DNA of 58,014 bases from an uncultured Ectothiorhodospiraceae bacterium (lineage in GTDB: Bacteria; Pseudomonadota; Gammaproteobacteria; UBA9214), in NCBI GenBank assembly GCA_947258845.1, contig CAMYJZ010000003.1, forward strand, positions 1 to 58,014, written 5' to 3'. The translations under genes were made by a program, and so were the position numbers. The notes below the pieces were generated by a model that was given only the letters and a program-made list of their open reading frames with translations, was not told the origin of the DNA and ran no database searches. This document shows, piece after piece, positions 19,854 to 30,455 of the stretch (within the stretch, counting starts at the first letter, position 1; every line of letters starts with the position of its first letter).

Positions 19854-20366
19854 TTGAATAGATACAGACCAGCATTAATGATGGCAGGCCTGCTTGCGGT
19901 GGCGGCGGTGTATTCCGGCAGCGTACAGGCGGAAATGAAAATCGGCTTTGTCGACACGGCAAAACTGATGGAGGCCGCACCCCAGGTCAAGGCCGCGAAC
20001 AGCAAGATCGAGGCCGAGTTCGGCCCGCGGGAGAAGGAACTGGTGGCGCTGCAGCGCGAGATACAGAACCTGGAGGACCGCCTGTCCCGGGATGGCACGG
20101 TCATGAGCGAGTCGGAACGCTCCAAGCTGGAGCGGCAGATTCTCGGCAAGCGACGTGATCTGAAGCGTGCCCAGGAGGAATTCCGTGACGATCTCAATAT
20201 CAGGCGCAACGAGGTGCTCACCAAGCTGCAGAAGGATATGTATGATGCCGTCGTGACCTTTGCCAAGGAACAGAACTTTGATCTGATCCTGAGCCAGGGC
20301 GTCGTCTATTCGAGCGACCGGATTGATATTACCGACAATATTGCGGCGAAGCTCAAGGGCAATTGA
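19854..20366 (+). CDS. skp: Periplasmic chaperone Skp/OmpH
   Basis: A 170-residue precursor. The signal peptide ends near SGSVQA, and the mature part begins EMKIGFVDTAKLMEAAPQ, the OmpH-family start. A long charged coiled coil (about residues 55-125) forms the tentacles that hold unfolded outer-membrane proteins, and the end returns to the trimer body (FDLILSQGVVYSSDRIDIT). The start is TTG at 19854, preceded by GGAGA. It lies 29 bases after bamA. Confidence 0.93.
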   Translation: MNRYRPALMMAGLLAVAAVYSGSVQAEMKIGFVDTAKLMEAAPQVKAANSKIEAEFGPREKELVALQREIQNLEDRLSRDGTVMSESERSKLERQILGKRRDLKRAQEEFRDDLNIRRNEVLTKLQKDMYDAVVTFAKEQNFDLILSQGVVYSSDRIDITDNIAAKLKGN

Positions 20367-20395
20367 CCCCGCGGCCGCGATAGGGAAGCACCCGC

Positions 20396-21418
20396 ATGGG
20401 GCTGACACTCGGTGAACTGGCAGACCGCATTGGCGGTGAGCTGCAGGGTGATCCGGGCTGTGTGATCACTGGCGTGGCCACCCTGCAGCACGCCGGCCCA
20501 GGCAGCATCAGCTTTCTTGCCAATACCAGCTACAGGAAATACCTGCCGCAGACCGCGGCTTCGGCGGTCATAACCCGACCGGAGTTTGCCGCGGAGTGCC
20601 CCACGGCGACGATCGTCAGCACCAACCCCTATGTCGCCTATGCCAGGGCGGCCGCGCTGATCGTGCCGCCGGCGCCGCTTCGCCAGGGGAGGGACCCGAG
20701 TGCCAGTATTGGCAAGGACTGCTGCATCGATGCCTCCGCCTGGATCGGTCCGAACTGCATCATCGGGGACAATGTGCATATCGGGGCCGGCACCCAGCTG
20801 GCCGGCGGCTGTTTTATCGGCCGCGACAGCCGGGTCGGTAACGGGGGGTATCTCCACGCCAATGTCGTCATCTGCGACGGCGTGCGCATCGGCGAGCGGG
20901 TCATCATCCACCCCGGTGCCGTGATTGGCAGTGATGGTTTTGGTCTGGCGAACGAGAATGGCCAGTGGCTCAAGGTGCCGCAGCTCGGTGGCGTGCGCAT
21001 CGGCAACGATGTCGAGATCGGCGCCAATACCAGTATCGATCGCGGCGCCCTGGATGATACCGTGCTCGAGGACGGGGTCAAACTCGACAACCAGATCCAG
21101 GTTGCGCATAACGTGCATATCGGTGCCCATACAGCGATTGCCGGTTGCGTGGGCATCTCCGGCAGCGCCAGGATCGGGCGACATTGCATGATCGGCGGGG
21201 GTGCCGGGATCGTCGGTCACCTGGAAATCGGCGATCACGTGACAGTGACCGGCATGACCATGGTGACCAGGTCCATTACCGGTCCGGGGGTATATTCATC
21301 CGGCGTCCCGGCACAGGAGAATTCCGAGTGGAACAGGAACTATGCGCGTTTCAGAAAACTGGATCAGCTGGCGCGGCGGCTGCAGGCGCTTGAACGCAGG
21401 CTGGGCGCAAAGGACTGA
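20396..21418 (+). CDS. lpxD: UDP-3-O-(3-hydroxyacyl)glucosamine N-acyltransferase
   Basis: A 340-residue lipid A enzyme, third acylation/deacetylation step. The N-terminal uridine-binding domain ([32 protein letters not shown]) is followed by a left-handed beta helix of hexapeptide repeats. The catalytic His lies in [16 protein letters not shown], and [14 protein letters not shown] is the nucleotide region. It belongs to the lpxD-fabZ-lpxA-lpxB block. Confidence 0.97.
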   Translation: MGLTLGELADRIGGELQGDPGCVITGVATLQHAGPGSISFLANTSYRKYLPQTAASAVITRPEFAAECPTATIVSTNPYVAYARAAALIVPPAPLRQGRDPSASIGKDCCIDASAWIGPNCIIGDNVHIGAGTQLAGGCFIGRDSRVGNGGYLHANVVICDGVRIGERVIIHPGAVIGSDGFGLANENGQWLKVPQLGGVRIGNDVEIGANTSIDRGALDDTVLEDGVKLDNQIQVAHNVHIGAHTAIAGCVGISGSARIGRHCMIGGGAGIVGHLEIGDHVTVTGMTMVTRSITGPGVYSSGVPAQENSEWNRNYARFRKLDQLARRLQALERRLGAKD

Positions 21419-21462
21419 ATCCGGGTTATTGAACAACAGCTGACTGGACACCACCATGACTT

Positions 21463-21903
21463 ATGGACATTAACCAGATATTGCAGCATCTGCCACACCG
21501 TTATCCGTTCCTGCTGATTGACCGGGTGACGGAGTTCAATCCGGGCGAATCGCTAACCGGTATCAAGAACGTCACCTATAACGAGCCCTACTTCCAGGGC
21601 CATTTTCCGCAGCGCCCGGTCATGCCCGGTGTGCTCATTCTCGAGGCCATGGCACAGGCGACCGGCCTGCTGGCCTTCCGGACGCTCGAGCAGTCGGCCG
21701 TACGGGATACCCTCTATTTCCTGGTCGGCATGGACAAGGTGCGTTTCAAGCAACCCGTGGAACCGGGTGACCAGCTGGTGCTGAACGCCAAGCTGATGAA
21801 GACCAAACGCGGTATCTGGGTATTCGACTGTAACGCCAGGGTCGATGGCAAGCTGGTTGCCTCGGCAGAGATCATGTGCACCGAGAGGGACATCAACTCT
21901 TGA
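21463..21903 (+). CDS. fabZ: 3-hydroxyacyl-[ACP] dehydratase FabZ
   Basis: A 146-residue hot-dog-fold enzyme of fatty acid elongation. The active site is [20 protein letters not shown], with the catalytic His and Glu 14 residues apart. [14 protein letters not shown] at the start is family-typical. It competes with LpxA for 3-hydroxyacyl-ACP, and the two genes overlap by 4 bases here. Confidence 0.97.
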   Translation: MDINQILQHLPHRYPFLLIDRVTEFNPGESLTGIKNVTYNEPYFQGHFPQRPVMPGVLILEAMAQATGLLAFRTLEQSAVRDTLYFLVGMDKVRFKQPVEPGDQLVLNAKLMKTKRGIWVFDCNARVDGKLVASAEIMCTERDINS

Positions 21904-22670
21904 TCGACCCGCGCGCGGTCATCGACCCTTCAGCCCGGCTGGCGGACGATGTCAGCGTCGGGGCATTCACCATCATCGGTCCTGATGTCGACATCGGTGC
22001 CGGCACCTGGATCGGTCCCCATGCCGTGATCAATGGTCCGACCCGCATCGGCAGGGACAACAGGATTTACCAGTTCGCCTCGGTCGGCGAGGCGCCCCAG
22101 GACAAGAAATACGCCGGCGAGGCGACCCGGCTCGAGATCGGTGACCGTAACCTGATACGCGAATTTGTCACCATCAACCGTGGCACGGTGCAGGATGCCG
22201 GCGTCACGCGTATCGGTGACGACAACTGGATCATGGCCTACGTGCATATCGCCCATGACTGCCGGGTCGGCAACCAGGTTATCTTCTCCAATAATGCCTC
22301 GCTTGCCGGCCACGTCCGGGTCGATGACTATGCGATTCTCGGCGGCTTCACCCTGGTACACCAGTTTTGCGCCATCGGTGCGCATGCATTCTGTGCCTTT
22401 GGGAGCGGTATCAAGAAGGATGTGCCGCCCTTCGTCATTGTCGATGGCAGCCCGGCGCGTCCCCGAGGCCTGAATGCCGAGGGCCTGAAACGCCGCGGCT
22501 TCACGGACCGGGCCCAGCAGGCACTGCGCCAGGCCTACAAGACCCTGTACCGGTCGAACCTTTCGCTGCAGGAGGCACTCGTCGAGCTGCAGGGAATGGC
22601 GCAGGAGCAGGAGGAGGTGGCGCAGCTGGTGTCTTTTATCGAGCAGCAGACACGGGGCATTGTCCGCTGA
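21900..22670 (+). CDS. lpxA: UDP-N-acetylglucosamine O-acyltransferase
   Basis: A 256-residue first enzyme of lipid A synthesis. It is a hexapeptide beta-helix trimer with the catalytic His in [18 protein letters not shown]. The start is inferred as TTG at 21900 ([14 protein letters not shown]), which lines up with E. coli LpxA and has GAGAGGGA at proper spacing inside the end of fabZ. A GTG at 21876 would add eight residues and is less likely. It overlaps the fabZ stop (TTGA). Confidence 0.96.
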   Translation: MIDPRAVIDPSARLADDVSVGAFTIIGPDVDIGAGTWIGPHAVINGPTRIGRDNRIYQFASVGEAPQDKKYAGEATRLEIGDRNLIREFVTINRGTVQDAGVTRIGDDNWIMAYVHIAHDCRVGNQVIFSNNASLAGHVRVDDYAILGGFTLVHQFCAIGAHAFCAFGSGIKKDVPPFVIVDGSPARPRGLNAEGLKRRGFTDRAQQALRQAYKTLYRSNLSLQEALVELQGMAQEQEEVAQLVSFIEQQTRGIVR

Positions 22671-22768
22671 TGGATAGCGCTGCCTGGTCTGTTTCCCCGG
22701 ACCCGCAACGCCCGCCCGTGGCCCTGTCCGTGCCCCGGTTCGGCTAGGCAGCCGGTCGCCGTCTCGCA

Positions 22769-23929
22769 ATGGGCAACAATATCCATCCACTCCACGTTGG
22801 CATTGTTGCCGGGGAGGCCTCCGGTGACCTGCTGGGCGCGGGCCTGATCGAGGCGCTACACGAGCAGTTCCCGGATGCCCTGTTTGAGGGCGTCGGCGGG
22901 CCGCGGATGCAAGAGGCAGGGTGTTTCAGTCTCTACCCCATGGAACGACTGTCGGTGATGGGGATTGCCGAGGTCGTCCGGCACCTGCCCGGGCTGATAT
23001 CGATGCGCCGTGAGCTTGGCACACATTTTCTGAATAACCCCCCGGACATCTTCATCGGTGTCGATGCGCCCGATTTCAACCTCGCCCTGGAGCGCAGGCT
23101 CAAGCGCCGCGGGATCAGGACCTTGCACTATGTCAGTCCTTCTGTGTGGGCATGGCGCCAGTACCGGGTGCGCAAGATCGCCCGCAGCATCGACTGCATG
23201 TTGACCCTGTTCCCGTTTGAGGAACGCTTCTACCGCGAGCACAGGCTCCCGGTCCGTTGTGTTGGCCACCCGCTCGCGGACCTGCTGGCAGACGATATCG
23301 ATCAGGCGCAGGCCCGGCAGCACCTGGGGCTGGCAGATGACGGAGTGCTGGTCGCCCTGTTGCCCGGAAGCCGTGCCGATGAGGTCAAGCGCCTCGCAGG
23401 TCCGTTTATCGGTGCGGCGGCCTGGTGTCGGGAGCGCAGGCCGGACCTGGAATTTGTAGTACCCCTGGCGAACCATCGCTGTCGGGAACTGTTCGAGGAA
23501 GAACTCTCCAGGGCCCGCACGGCCATTCCCGTGACCCTGATAGAGGGCAGGTCACTTGAGGCGATGGCCGCTGCCGATGTCGCGCTGCTGGCCTCCGGAA
23601 CCGCGGCGCTCGAATGCATGCTGCTCAAGCGGCCGATGGTGGTGGCCTACCGCCTGTCATCCCTGACCTACCGGATCGCGAAACGGCTGATGAAGACGCC
23701 GTACTACTCGCTGCCCAATCTGCTGGCGGGACAAGCGGTGGTGAGGGAGGTGATCCAGGACGAGGTGAACGCCGGGAATCTCGGTCGCGAGTTAATGAGC
23801 TTGCTCGACAACCCCGGACATTCCGCCGAGATTCGTGAAACATTCTCGAAAATACACGACGATTTGCGTCGTGATGCAAACCGTGGCGCGGCACAGGCTG
23901 TACTTTCCCTGGTGGGCCAGCATGGATGA
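22769..23929 (+). CDS. lpxB: Lipid A disaccharide synthase
   Basis: A 386-residue GT19 glycosyltransferase that joins UDP-2,3-diacylglucosamine and lipid X. The N-terminus [20 protein letters not shown] is diagnostic; [16 protein letters not shown] and [13 protein letters not shown] are the sugar and nucleotide regions. No Shine-Dalgarno sequence is evident before the ATG. The preceding 98 bases hold only a 25-codon open frame that I do not call. The stop lies inside rnhB. Confidence 0.96.
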   Translation: MGNNIHPLHVGIVAGEASGDLLGAGLIEALHEQFPDALFEGVGGPRMQEAGCFSLYPMERLSVMGIAEVVRHLPGLISMRRELGTHFLNNPPDIFIGVDAPDFNLALERRLKRRGIRTLHYVSPSVWAWRQYRVRKIARSIDCMLTLFPFEERFYREHRLPVRCVGHPLADLLADDIDQAQARQHLGLADDGVLVALLPGSRADEVKRLAGPFIGAAAWCRERRPDLEFVVPLANHRCRELFEEELSRARTAIPVTLIEGRSLEAMAAADVALLASGTAALECMLLKRPMVVAYRLSSLTYRIAKRLMKTPYYSLPNLLAGQAVVREVIQDEVNAGNLGRELMSLLDNPGHSAEIRETFSKIHDDLRRDANRGAAQAVLSLVGQHG

Positions 23930-24512
23930 GCTGTTCGATCGTGCTCACGGGCGGGTGGCCGGTGTCGATGAGGCCGGTCGCGGGCCGCTGGCGGGTCCGG
24001 TGATCGCGGCTGCGGTTATTCTTGATCCGGAACACCCCGTTGCCGGCCTGCGCGATTCCAAAAAACTGACGGAAACACGCCGTGCTGCCCTGTTCGATGA
24101 AATCACCGGGAACGCCCTGGCCTGGGCCGTGGGACGTGCCGAGGTCGAGGAGATCGACAGCATCAACATACTTCAGGCAACGCTGCTGGCCATGCGCCGC
24201 GCCGTCGAACAGCTGGTACCCGAGGCCGACGCAGTCCTGGTGGACGGCAACCAGTGTCCGCAACTGGCCTGCCCGGTGCAAGCGATCATCAAGGGTGACG
24301 ACAAGGTTGCGGCAATCAGCGCGGCCTCGATTATCGCCAAGGTATCGCGTGATCGCGAGATGCTGGAACTGGACAGCCTGTACCCGGGTTATGGCCTGGC
24401 CCGGCACAAGGGCTACCCCAGCAGGATGCATCTGGAGGCGTTGCAGAATCTGGGCGTGACGCCGATTCATCGGCGTTCCTATGCGCCGGTCAGGCGATTA
24501 CTGGAGGGTTGA
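23922..24512 (+). CDS. rnhB: Ribonuclease HII
   Basis: A 196-residue enzyme that nicks RNA-DNA hybrids and misincorporated ribonucleotides. The active site has [14 protein letters not shown] (Asp, Glu) and VDGNQCPQL (Asp), with [11 protein letters not shown] and [12 protein letters not shown]. The start at 23922 ([14 protein letters not shown]) overlaps the end of lpxB by 8 bases; the open frame extends further upstream inside lpxB without support. It is the last gene of the lpx run and converges on the GGDEF gene. Confidence 0.96.
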   Translation: MDELFDRAHGRVAGVDEAGRGPLAGPVIAAAVILDPEHPVAGLRDSKKLTETRRAALFDEITGNALAWAVGRAEVEEIDSINILQATLLAMRRAVEQLVPEADAVLVDGNQCPQLACPVQAIIKGDDKVAAISAASIIAKVSRDREMLELDSLYPGYGLARHKGYPSRMHLEALQNLGVTPIHRRSYAPVRRLLEG

Positions 24513-24538
24513 AACCGGGATTTGTCAGCAGGGGAGTG

Positions 24539-25708
24539 TCAGGCACAGGCCTGGACCCGGGCCGGCTCCGGCTGGTCGCCGCAGGTGGTGGACCGGTTAC
24601 GACCCGACATCTTGCTTTTATAAAGTGCGGTATCGGCCTTGTCCATGAGCGTCCCCGGGTGGCCGACGTTTTCGGGATAGCTGGCAATGCCGATACTGAC
24701 ACTGGCCGGAAGCCGGAAACCATCGATATTCAACGGGCGGGTTTCAATCAGTTCCATGATGCGTCCCGCGACCAGTTCCGCTCCCCTGGTATCGGTATGC
24801 GGCATGAGTATCACAAACTCATCACCGCCATAACGCGCGAGGATATCGGCCTCCCTGATCCCTTCCTTCATCAGGCGTGCAGCATGCCTGATCAGGGCAC
24901 TGCCGGTGTTATGTCCGTACTGGTCATTCACCGCCTTGAGCCTGTCGAGGTCGATCATGAGTATACTCAATGGGTATGAGTAACGTGCCGCACCTGCGAT
25001 TTCCTTTTCGAGGATTTCATTGAAGGCGCGCATGTTCGATATCCCGGTAAGGTCATCTGTCTGTGACAGCTCGGTGATCCTCTTCTTGGCATTGAGGATA
25101 TCCGATGCCAGAATGGACGTGACATAGGCCACCAGTAACAGTGGCGAAAACCTGGCCATGATGAAGGTGAATGTCTGGCCGGTAAAGATGTCCGTGGAGT
25201 GATGCTGGTAACCCATGAGCAGATAGCAGCAGGCAATCAGGCCAACCTCGAGTATGGTCATGATCTTGCCCAGCGTGATGGCGCAGGCAATGATCGCTAT
25301 CAGATACAGGTTCTGCAGCGGGCTTTCGATGCCACCGGTCTGCATTACCGCCAGGGTGATGAATGTAATCATTGCCCAGGTCTCGATTGCCAGTTTCCAC
25401 GGGGTGTCCTTTATAGGTGCACCGATGTAGCGCAACAGCAGCACGAATACGCCATACGTGCTCATGACCGCGATCAGGGTATCGGGTGCGTCGATGGTGC
25501 GGGTGGGAATGAAGAAATACACCATGACGATGATGAGCATGAGCCATTGCAGTTCCGCCATGCTCCGGGAGAAGCTCTTGAGTTCATTGTCCTTGCAGAG
25601 TTCGGAGCAATGCAGCATTTTGGCCGGATTTTTGATTGGCATCGGTCTGATTACAGAGACAGGGGACATACCTGTATCGGCCGCTTGCCGCCTCACTTTA
25701 ACCGCCAC
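24539..25708 (-). CDS. Membrane-bound diguanylate cyclase (GGDEF domain)
   Basis: A 389-residue protein with six predicted membrane helices between residues 53 and 202, then a GGDEF domain that would make cyclic di-GMP. The catalytic motif ARYGGDEFVILMP is intact (GGDEF at 294-298). RxxD (Arg285-Asp288), five residues before it, is a complete product-inhibition I-site. DDLTGISNMRAFNE and IDLDRLKAVNDQYGH are typical. No EAL domain or known sensor domain is seen; the membrane part may sense a signal. The start is uncertain: GTG at 25708 follows TGAGG, but ATGs at 25669 and 25642 are also possible. Confidence 0.9.
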   Translation of the reverse strand: MAVKVRRQAADTGMSPVSVIRPMPIKNPAKMLHCSELCKDNELKSFSRSMAELQWLMLIIVMVYFFIPTRTIDAPDTLIAVMSTYGVFVLLLRYIGAPIKDTPWKLAIETWAMITFITLAVMQTGGIESPLQNLYLIAIIACAITLGKIMTILEVGLIACCYLLMGYQHHSTDIFTGQTFTFIMARFSPLLLVAYVTSILASDILNAKKRITELSQTDDLTGISNMRAFNEILEKEIAGAARYSYPLSILMIDLDRLKAVNDQYGHNTGSALIRHAARLMKEGIREADILARYGGDEFVILMPHTDTRGAELVAGRIMELIETRPLNIDGFRLPASVSIGIASYPENVGHPGTLMDKADTALYKSKMSGRNRSTTCGDQPEPARVQACA

Positions 25709-25781
25709 CAGGAAACCTCAGTGGCTGGAACCGGCCGTGGGACATGCGCTGGACTCCCGGCCAGGACCTGCAATGATCACG

Positions 25782-25850
25782 GTAAATAATATTATAAATA
25801 ACATAACGATATATAATATTTATAAAAAATTAATTAATTACTTTAAGGGC
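25782..25850. promoter_or_regulatory. AT-rich island between the GGDEF gene and dnaE, with -10-like sites
   Basis: About 70 bases are nearly free of G and C, in strong contrast to both flanks. They contain TATAAT at 25812-25817 and several similar hexamers on both strands, but no convincing -35. It probably serves divergent promoters (UP-element-like DNA) or binds an AT-specific protein. The function is inferred only from composition and position. Confidence 0.4.
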
Positions 25851-25886
25851 TTGAATAGCGACCGCTAAAGCACCACACTTTTTCCC

Positions 25887-28800
25887 ATGCAACCCGGCTT
25901 CGTTCATCTCCACGTCCACACCGAGTATTCACTGGTGAACGGTACCGTGCGCGTGCCACGACTGGCCCGGTCAGTGGCGGGCATGGGAATGCCGGCAGTG
26001 GCGGTAACCGACCAGAGCAACCTGTTTTCCATGGTCAAGTTCTACCGGGCCGCCATGGCGGCCGGTATCAAACCCGTGGTGGGCGTGGACCTGTGGGTGG
26101 CGGACGGCCCCGGAACGGGGCAGCCGACGCGCGTGGTCCTGCTGTGCAAACAGCATGAGGGTTACCTGAACCTGACAGAACTGGTTTCGCGCAGCTACAC
26201 CGAGGGCCAGCACCGCGGGCACCCGGTACTCGAGAAGTCCTGGCTGGATGGTCATAGTGACGGGCTGATTGCCCTGTCTGCCGGGCGTGCGGGCGATATC
26301 GGCCAGGCCCTGCTGGCGAACAAGCCCGACCGGGCGCATCGCTTGCTGGATGGCTGGCGCGCCCTGTTTCCAGACAGCTTCTATCTGGAATTGCAGCGTA
26401 CCGGCCGCCCGGGAGAAGAGGACTATCTGCACCGTGCAGTGGCCCTGGCCGCCGAGACCGGTGTGCCGGTGGTCGCGACCAATGATGTGCACTTCATAGC
26501 ATCCACCGATTACGGTGCCCATGAGGCACGTGTCTGCATCAACGAGGGGCGCACACTGAATGACCCGCGCCGCTCGCGTGAATTCACCGACCAGCAGTAC
26601 CTGCGCACGCCGGAAGAGATGCAGGAACTGTTCAGCGATATCCCCGAGGCGCTCGTGAACAGCGTGGAGATCGCGCGGCGCTGCAACCTGGAACTGGATC
26701 TCGGTCGCAATTTCCTGCCTGATTTTCCCGTGCCCGGGGGACTGACCATCGATGACTACTTCCGCCGCCTGGCCAGGGAAGGGCTGGAACAGCGCCTGGG
26801 GGAGATCGTCACCGCGGAGACACCCGACCCGGATGCCCTCAAGCAGGAATACCTGCAACGCCTCGAGTCCGAGATCGATGTCATTGTCGAGATGGGCTTC
26901 CCGGGTTATTTCCTGATCGTGTCCGACTTCATCAGGTGGGCCAAGGACAACGGCGTCCCGGTCGGCCCAGGGCGCGGCTCGGGTGCCGGTTCCCTGGTGG
27001 CCTATGCCTTGCTGATTACCGATCTTGACCCGATCAGGTATGACCTGCTGTTCGAGCGTTTTCTGAATCCCGAACGCGTGTCCATGCCGGATTTCGATGT
27101 CGACTTCTGCATGGACGGTCGCGACCGGGTCATCGATTATGTAGCGGAACGCTACGGCCGTGACCGGGTCTCGCAGATCATCACCTACGGTTCCATGGCG
27201 GCCAAGGCCGTGGTGCGTGATGTTGGCCGCGTCCTCGGTCATCCCTACGGTTTTGTCGACCGGATTGCCAAGCTGATCCCCTTCGAAATCGGCATTACCC
27301 TGGACAAGGCGCTGGACCAGGAGGCCGCGCTGCAGGAGCTCTATGATGGCGACGAGGACGTCAGGGCGGTGATTGACCTGGCGAGGTCGCTGGAAGGCCT
27401 GGCGCGTAACGCGGGCAAGCATGCCGGCGGCGTGGTGATCGCTCCCTCGCGGCTGACCGACTTCACTCCCCTGTACTGTGAGCAGGGCAGCGACGCGGTG
27501 GTCAGCCAGTTCGACAAGGATGACGTGGAGGCCGTGGGGCTGGTCAAGTTCGACTTTCTCGGCCTGCGCACCCTGACGATCATCGACCGCGCGCTGAAGA
27601 CCATCAATGCGGCACGCGCCGCAAGCGCTGAGCCGCCAGTGGAGATCAGCCGCATCCCGCTGGGCGACCAGGCCAGCTTCGATCTGCTCAAGGCCTGCGC
27701 CACGACCGCGATCTTCCAGCTCGAATCCTCCGGTATGAAAGACCTGATCCGGCGTCTGCAGCCGGATAGTTTCGAGGACATCGTGGCGCTGGTGGCGCTG
27801 TTCCGTCCAGGGCCCCTGCAGTCCGGCATGGTGGATGATTTCATCAAGCGCAAGCACGGTGCAATGGTCAGTTATCCGCACCCTGACCTGGAGCCCATAC
27901 TCAAGCCGACCTACGGGATTATTCTCTACCAGGAACAGGTGATGCAGATCGCCCAGGTGCTTGCCGGCTACTCGCTGGGCGGGGCCGACCTGCTGCGGCG
28001 CGCCATGGGCAAGAAAAAACCCGAGGAGATGGCCAAGCAGCGTGCCATCTTTCTCAAGGGCGCCCTGGCACGGGGCGTCGATGAAAAGGTCGCCACCCAT
28101 ATCTTCGATCTCATGGAGAAATTCGCCGGCTACGGTTTCAACAAGAGCCATTCCGCCGCCTATGCCCTGATCTCCTACCAGACGGCCTGGCTGAAGGCCC
28201 ATTACCCGGCCGCGTTCATGGCCGCCGTGCTGTCGGCGGACATGGACAACACCGACAAGATTGTCCTGCTGGTCGCCGAGTGCCGGGACATGAAACTGAA
28301 AGTCGTGCCCCCGGACGTGAATACCTCCGATTACCATTTCACCGCACAGTCCGACGACACCATCGTTTACGGGCTGGGCGCGATCAAGGGCGTGGGGCAG
28401 GCAGCGATTGAGGTCATGCTGGACGAGCGCCGTGAACGGGGTGATTTTGCCGATCTCTACAACCTGTGCCAGCGGGTCAACCCGCGCAAGATCAACCGCC
28501 GCGTGATGGAGGCCCTGATCCGGGCCGGTGCGCTGGACCCCATGGGTGACAGCCGCGCCACGCAGATGGCCAATCTGCCGCAGGCCCTGAAACTGGCCGA
28601 ACAGACCACCCGCAACCAGGACACGGGCCAGGACGACCTGTTTGGTGAGGCCGCCGAGGTGAGCTGTGCGCCGCACGACAGGCAGGTGCTGCCGGAATGG
28701 GATGATGAACACAAACTGCTGGGCGAGAAGGAAACCCTGGGTCTGTATCTGACCGGCCATCCGATCACGCGCTACCAGGCGGAACTGGGCCGGATCACCA

Positions 28801-29387
28801 GCGGCAGGCTGGCGGCGCTGGCAGCCTCCGGGGCCGACGCCCCGGGCATGACGACGGTGCGTGGTGACGGGAGTGAACGCTCCGTGATCATCGCCGGACT
28901 GGTAATGTCCATGCGCACCCGGCGGACCCAGCGCGGCAGCAAGATCGCCTTCCTGACACTGGATGATGACAGTGCCCGTATGGAGGTGCGCGTGTTTTCC
29001 GAGGTCTTTGACAGACACCAGGCGCTGATCGGCAAGGACAAGGTCCTGGTCATCAAGGGTACGCTGGGCGTGGATGACTATTCGGGCGGCAACCAGGTTA
29101 CCGCCCAGGAAATCCTTGATATCAATCAGGCGCGCGAGATCCATGCGCGGCGGCTGGTGGTCGGAGTCGATGCAGGGCAGGCGGGTAACGGTTTCATGCA
29201 TACACTCGCGGATATCCTCAAACCGTTCCGGGAAGGCCAGTGCCGGGTCTGCATCGATTATCTCGGCGGCGGTGCCGAGGCGCGTCTTGCGCTGGGGGAT
29301 GAGTGGACAGTGCATCCCACCGATGAGCTGCTGCACCGCCTGCAGGAACTGGCCGGCAACGAGCGCGTGCTGGTCGAATACAGCTGA
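25887..29387 (+). CDS. dnaE: DNA polymerase III subunit alpha
   Basis: The 1166-residue replicative polymerase of the DnaE1 type. The PHP domain begins FVHLHVHTEYSLVNG. The polymerase palm carries SMPDFDVDFCMDGRD with the catalytic Asp402 and Asp404. GPGRGSGAGSLVAYAL and GFNKSHSAAYALISY are fingers/HhH-region motifs. An OB-fold follows near residue 1000 (VIIAGLVMSMRTRRTQRG). Length equals the E. coli protein within a few residues. No Shine-Dalgarno sequence is visible before the ATG; the leader is pyrimidine-rich and follows the AT-rich island. Confidence 0.98.
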   Translation: MQPGFVHLHVHTEYSLVNGTVRVPRLARSVAGMGMPAVAVTDQSNLFSMVKFYRAAMAAGIKPVVGVDLWVADGPGTGQPTRVVLLCKQHEGYLNLTELVSRSYTEGQHRGHPVLEKSWLDGHSDGLIALSAGRAGDIGQALLANKPDRAHRLLDGWRALFPDSFYLELQRTGRPGEEDYLHRAVALAAETGVPVVATNDVHFIASTDYGAHEARVCINEGRTLNDPRRSREFTDQQYLRTPEEMQELFSDIPEALVNSVEIARRCNLELDLGRNFLPDFPVPGGLTIDDYFRRLAREGLEQRLGEIVTAETPDPDALKQEYLQRLESEIDVIVEMGFPGYFLIVSDFIRWAKDNGVPVGPGRGSGAGSLVAYALLITDLDPIRYDLLFERFLNPERVSMPDFDVDFCMDGRDRVIDYVAERYGRDRVSQIITYGSMAAKAVVRDVGRVLGHPYGFVDRIAKLIPFEIGITLDKALDQEAALQELYDGDEDVRAVIDLARSLEGLARNAGKHAGGVVIAPSRLTDFTPLYCEQGSDAVVSQFDKDDVEAVGLVKFDFLGLRTLTIIDRALKTINAARAASAEPPVEISRIPLGDQASFDLLKACATTAIFQLESSGMKDLIRRLQPDSFEDIVALVALFRPGPLQSGMVDDFIKRKHGAMVSYPHPDLEPILKPTYGIILYQEQVMQIAQVLAGYSLGGADLLRRAMGKKKPEEMAKQRAIFLKGALARGVDEKVATHIFDLMEKFAGYGFNKSHSAAYALISYQTAWLKAHYPAAFMAAVLSADMDNTDKIVLLVAECRDMKLKVVPPDVNTSDYHFTAQSDDTIVYGLGAIKGVGQAAIEVMLDERRERGDFADLYNLCQRVNPRKINRRVMEALIRAGALDPMGDSRATQMANLPQALKLAEQTTRNQDTGQDDLFGEAAEVSCAPHDRQVLPEWDDEHKLLGEKETLGLYLTGHPITRYQAELGRITSGRLAALAASGADAPGMTTVRGDGSERSVIIAGLVMSMRTRRTQRGSKIAFLTLDDDSARMEVRVFSEVFDRHQALIGKDKVLVIKGTLGVDDYSGGNQVTAQEILDINQAREIHARRLVVGVDAGQAGNGFMHTLADILKPFREGQCRVCIDYLGGGAEARLALGDEWTVHPTDELLHRLQELAGNERVLVEYS

Positions 29388-29449
29388 CTTGTTTCAATAC
29401 GGTGTAGACGGTACCTTTGTCGACAGGATGTTAACGGCTGGGAAATGAC

Positions 29450-30409
29450 ATGAATCTGAATTTTCTCGAGTTCGAGCAACCCATTGCCGAACTGGAAGCA
29501 AAGATCGATGAGTTGACCTATATCGGCGATGACGCGGATGTCAACATCAATGACGAGGTCGCCAAGCTCAAGGCAAAAAGCAAGACGCTGACAGAGTCGA
29601 TCTTTTCCGGCCTGACGCCCTGGCAGATCTCCCAGCTGGCGCGCCATCCCCAGCGTCCCTACACCATGGACTACCTCATCCGGGTATTCACCGATTTCCA
29701 GGAGTTGCACGGTGACCGCTGTTTTGCCGATGACCACGCCATTATCGGTGGTGTCGCCCGCCTGGAGGGTACCCCGGTGATGGTTATCGGCCAGCAAAAA
29801 GGGCGTGACACCAAGGAGAAACTGCAGCGCAATTTCGGCATGCCGCGTCCCGAGGGTTACCGCAAGGCGCTGCGCCTGATGCACATGGCGGAGCGCTTCA
29901 AGCTGCCGATCCTGACATTTATCGATACCCCGGGCGCCTATCCCGGTATCGGCGCCGAGGAGCGTGGCCAGAGCGAGGCCATCGCCAGGAATCTGTATGT
30001 GATGTCAGGGTTGAGAACACCGATTATCTGCACGGTCATCGGTGAAGGCGGGTCTGGTGGCGCACTGGCCATCGGTGTCGGTGACCGGTCACTGATGCTT
30101 CAGTACAGCACCTATTCGGTGATTTCCCCGGAGGGTTGTGCCTCCATTCTCTGGAAAAGTGCCGAAAAGGCAGAGGAAGCCGCCGAGGCGCTGGGGATTA
30201 CCTCGGCCCGTCTGCTGGAACTTGGCCTGGTAGACCGCATTATCAAGGAACCGCTGGGCGGTGCCCACCGTGATGTGGATGCCATTGCAGAAAATATCAG
30301 GCAGGCACTGATCGACGAGCTGGGCAAGCTGACGACGGCTTCCATCGATGAGCTGCTGGAAAGCCGCTACCAGCGCCTGATGGCCTATGGTGAGTTCACC
30401 GAACGCTGA
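29450..30409 (+). CDS. accA: Acetyl-CoA carboxylase carboxyltransferase subunit alpha
   Basis: A 319-residue protein, the usual length. With AccD it moves the carboxyl group from biotin to acetyl-CoA, the first step of fatty acid synthesis. The N-terminal helix ([20 protein letters not shown]), [12 protein letters not shown] and the oxyanion/CoA region [16 protein letters not shown] are diagnostic. The start is preceded by GGGAAA. The dnaE-accA order is conserved. Confidence 0.97.
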   Translation: MNLNFLEFEQPIAELEAKIDELTYIGDDADVNINDEVAKLKAKSKTLTESIFSGLTPWQISQLARHPQRPYTMDYLIRVFTDFQELHGDRCFADDHAIIGGVARLEGTPVMVIGQQKGRDTKEKLQRNFGMPRPEGYRKALRLMHMAERFKLPILTFIDTPGAYPGIGAEERGQSEAIARNLYVMSGLRTPIICTVIGEGGSGGALAIGVGDRSLMLQYSTYSVISPEGCASILWKSAEKAEEAAEALGITSARLLELGLVDRIIKEPLGGAHRDVDAIAENIRQALIDELGKLTTASIDELLESRYQRLMAYGEFTER

Positions 30410-30455
30410 TCTTTACCCGCCTGTAGACCGATAGTCAGCGGTCGACCCCTAGCCC

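Noticed and set aside
22670-22747. A 25-codon frame between lpxA and lpxB, starting at the lpxA stop (TGATG)
   Set aside because: Its placement is suggestive of coupling, but there is no Shine-Dalgarno sequence, no membrane helix or motif, and the spacer is only 98 bases. I could not support it as a gene.
25971-29336. A very long open frame antisense to dnaE (over 1100 codons)
   Set aside because: It mirrors dnaE codon periodicity in GC-rich DNA, has no domain resemblance, and a His/Gly/Gln-rich composition typical of antisense frames. dnaE itself is unmistakable.
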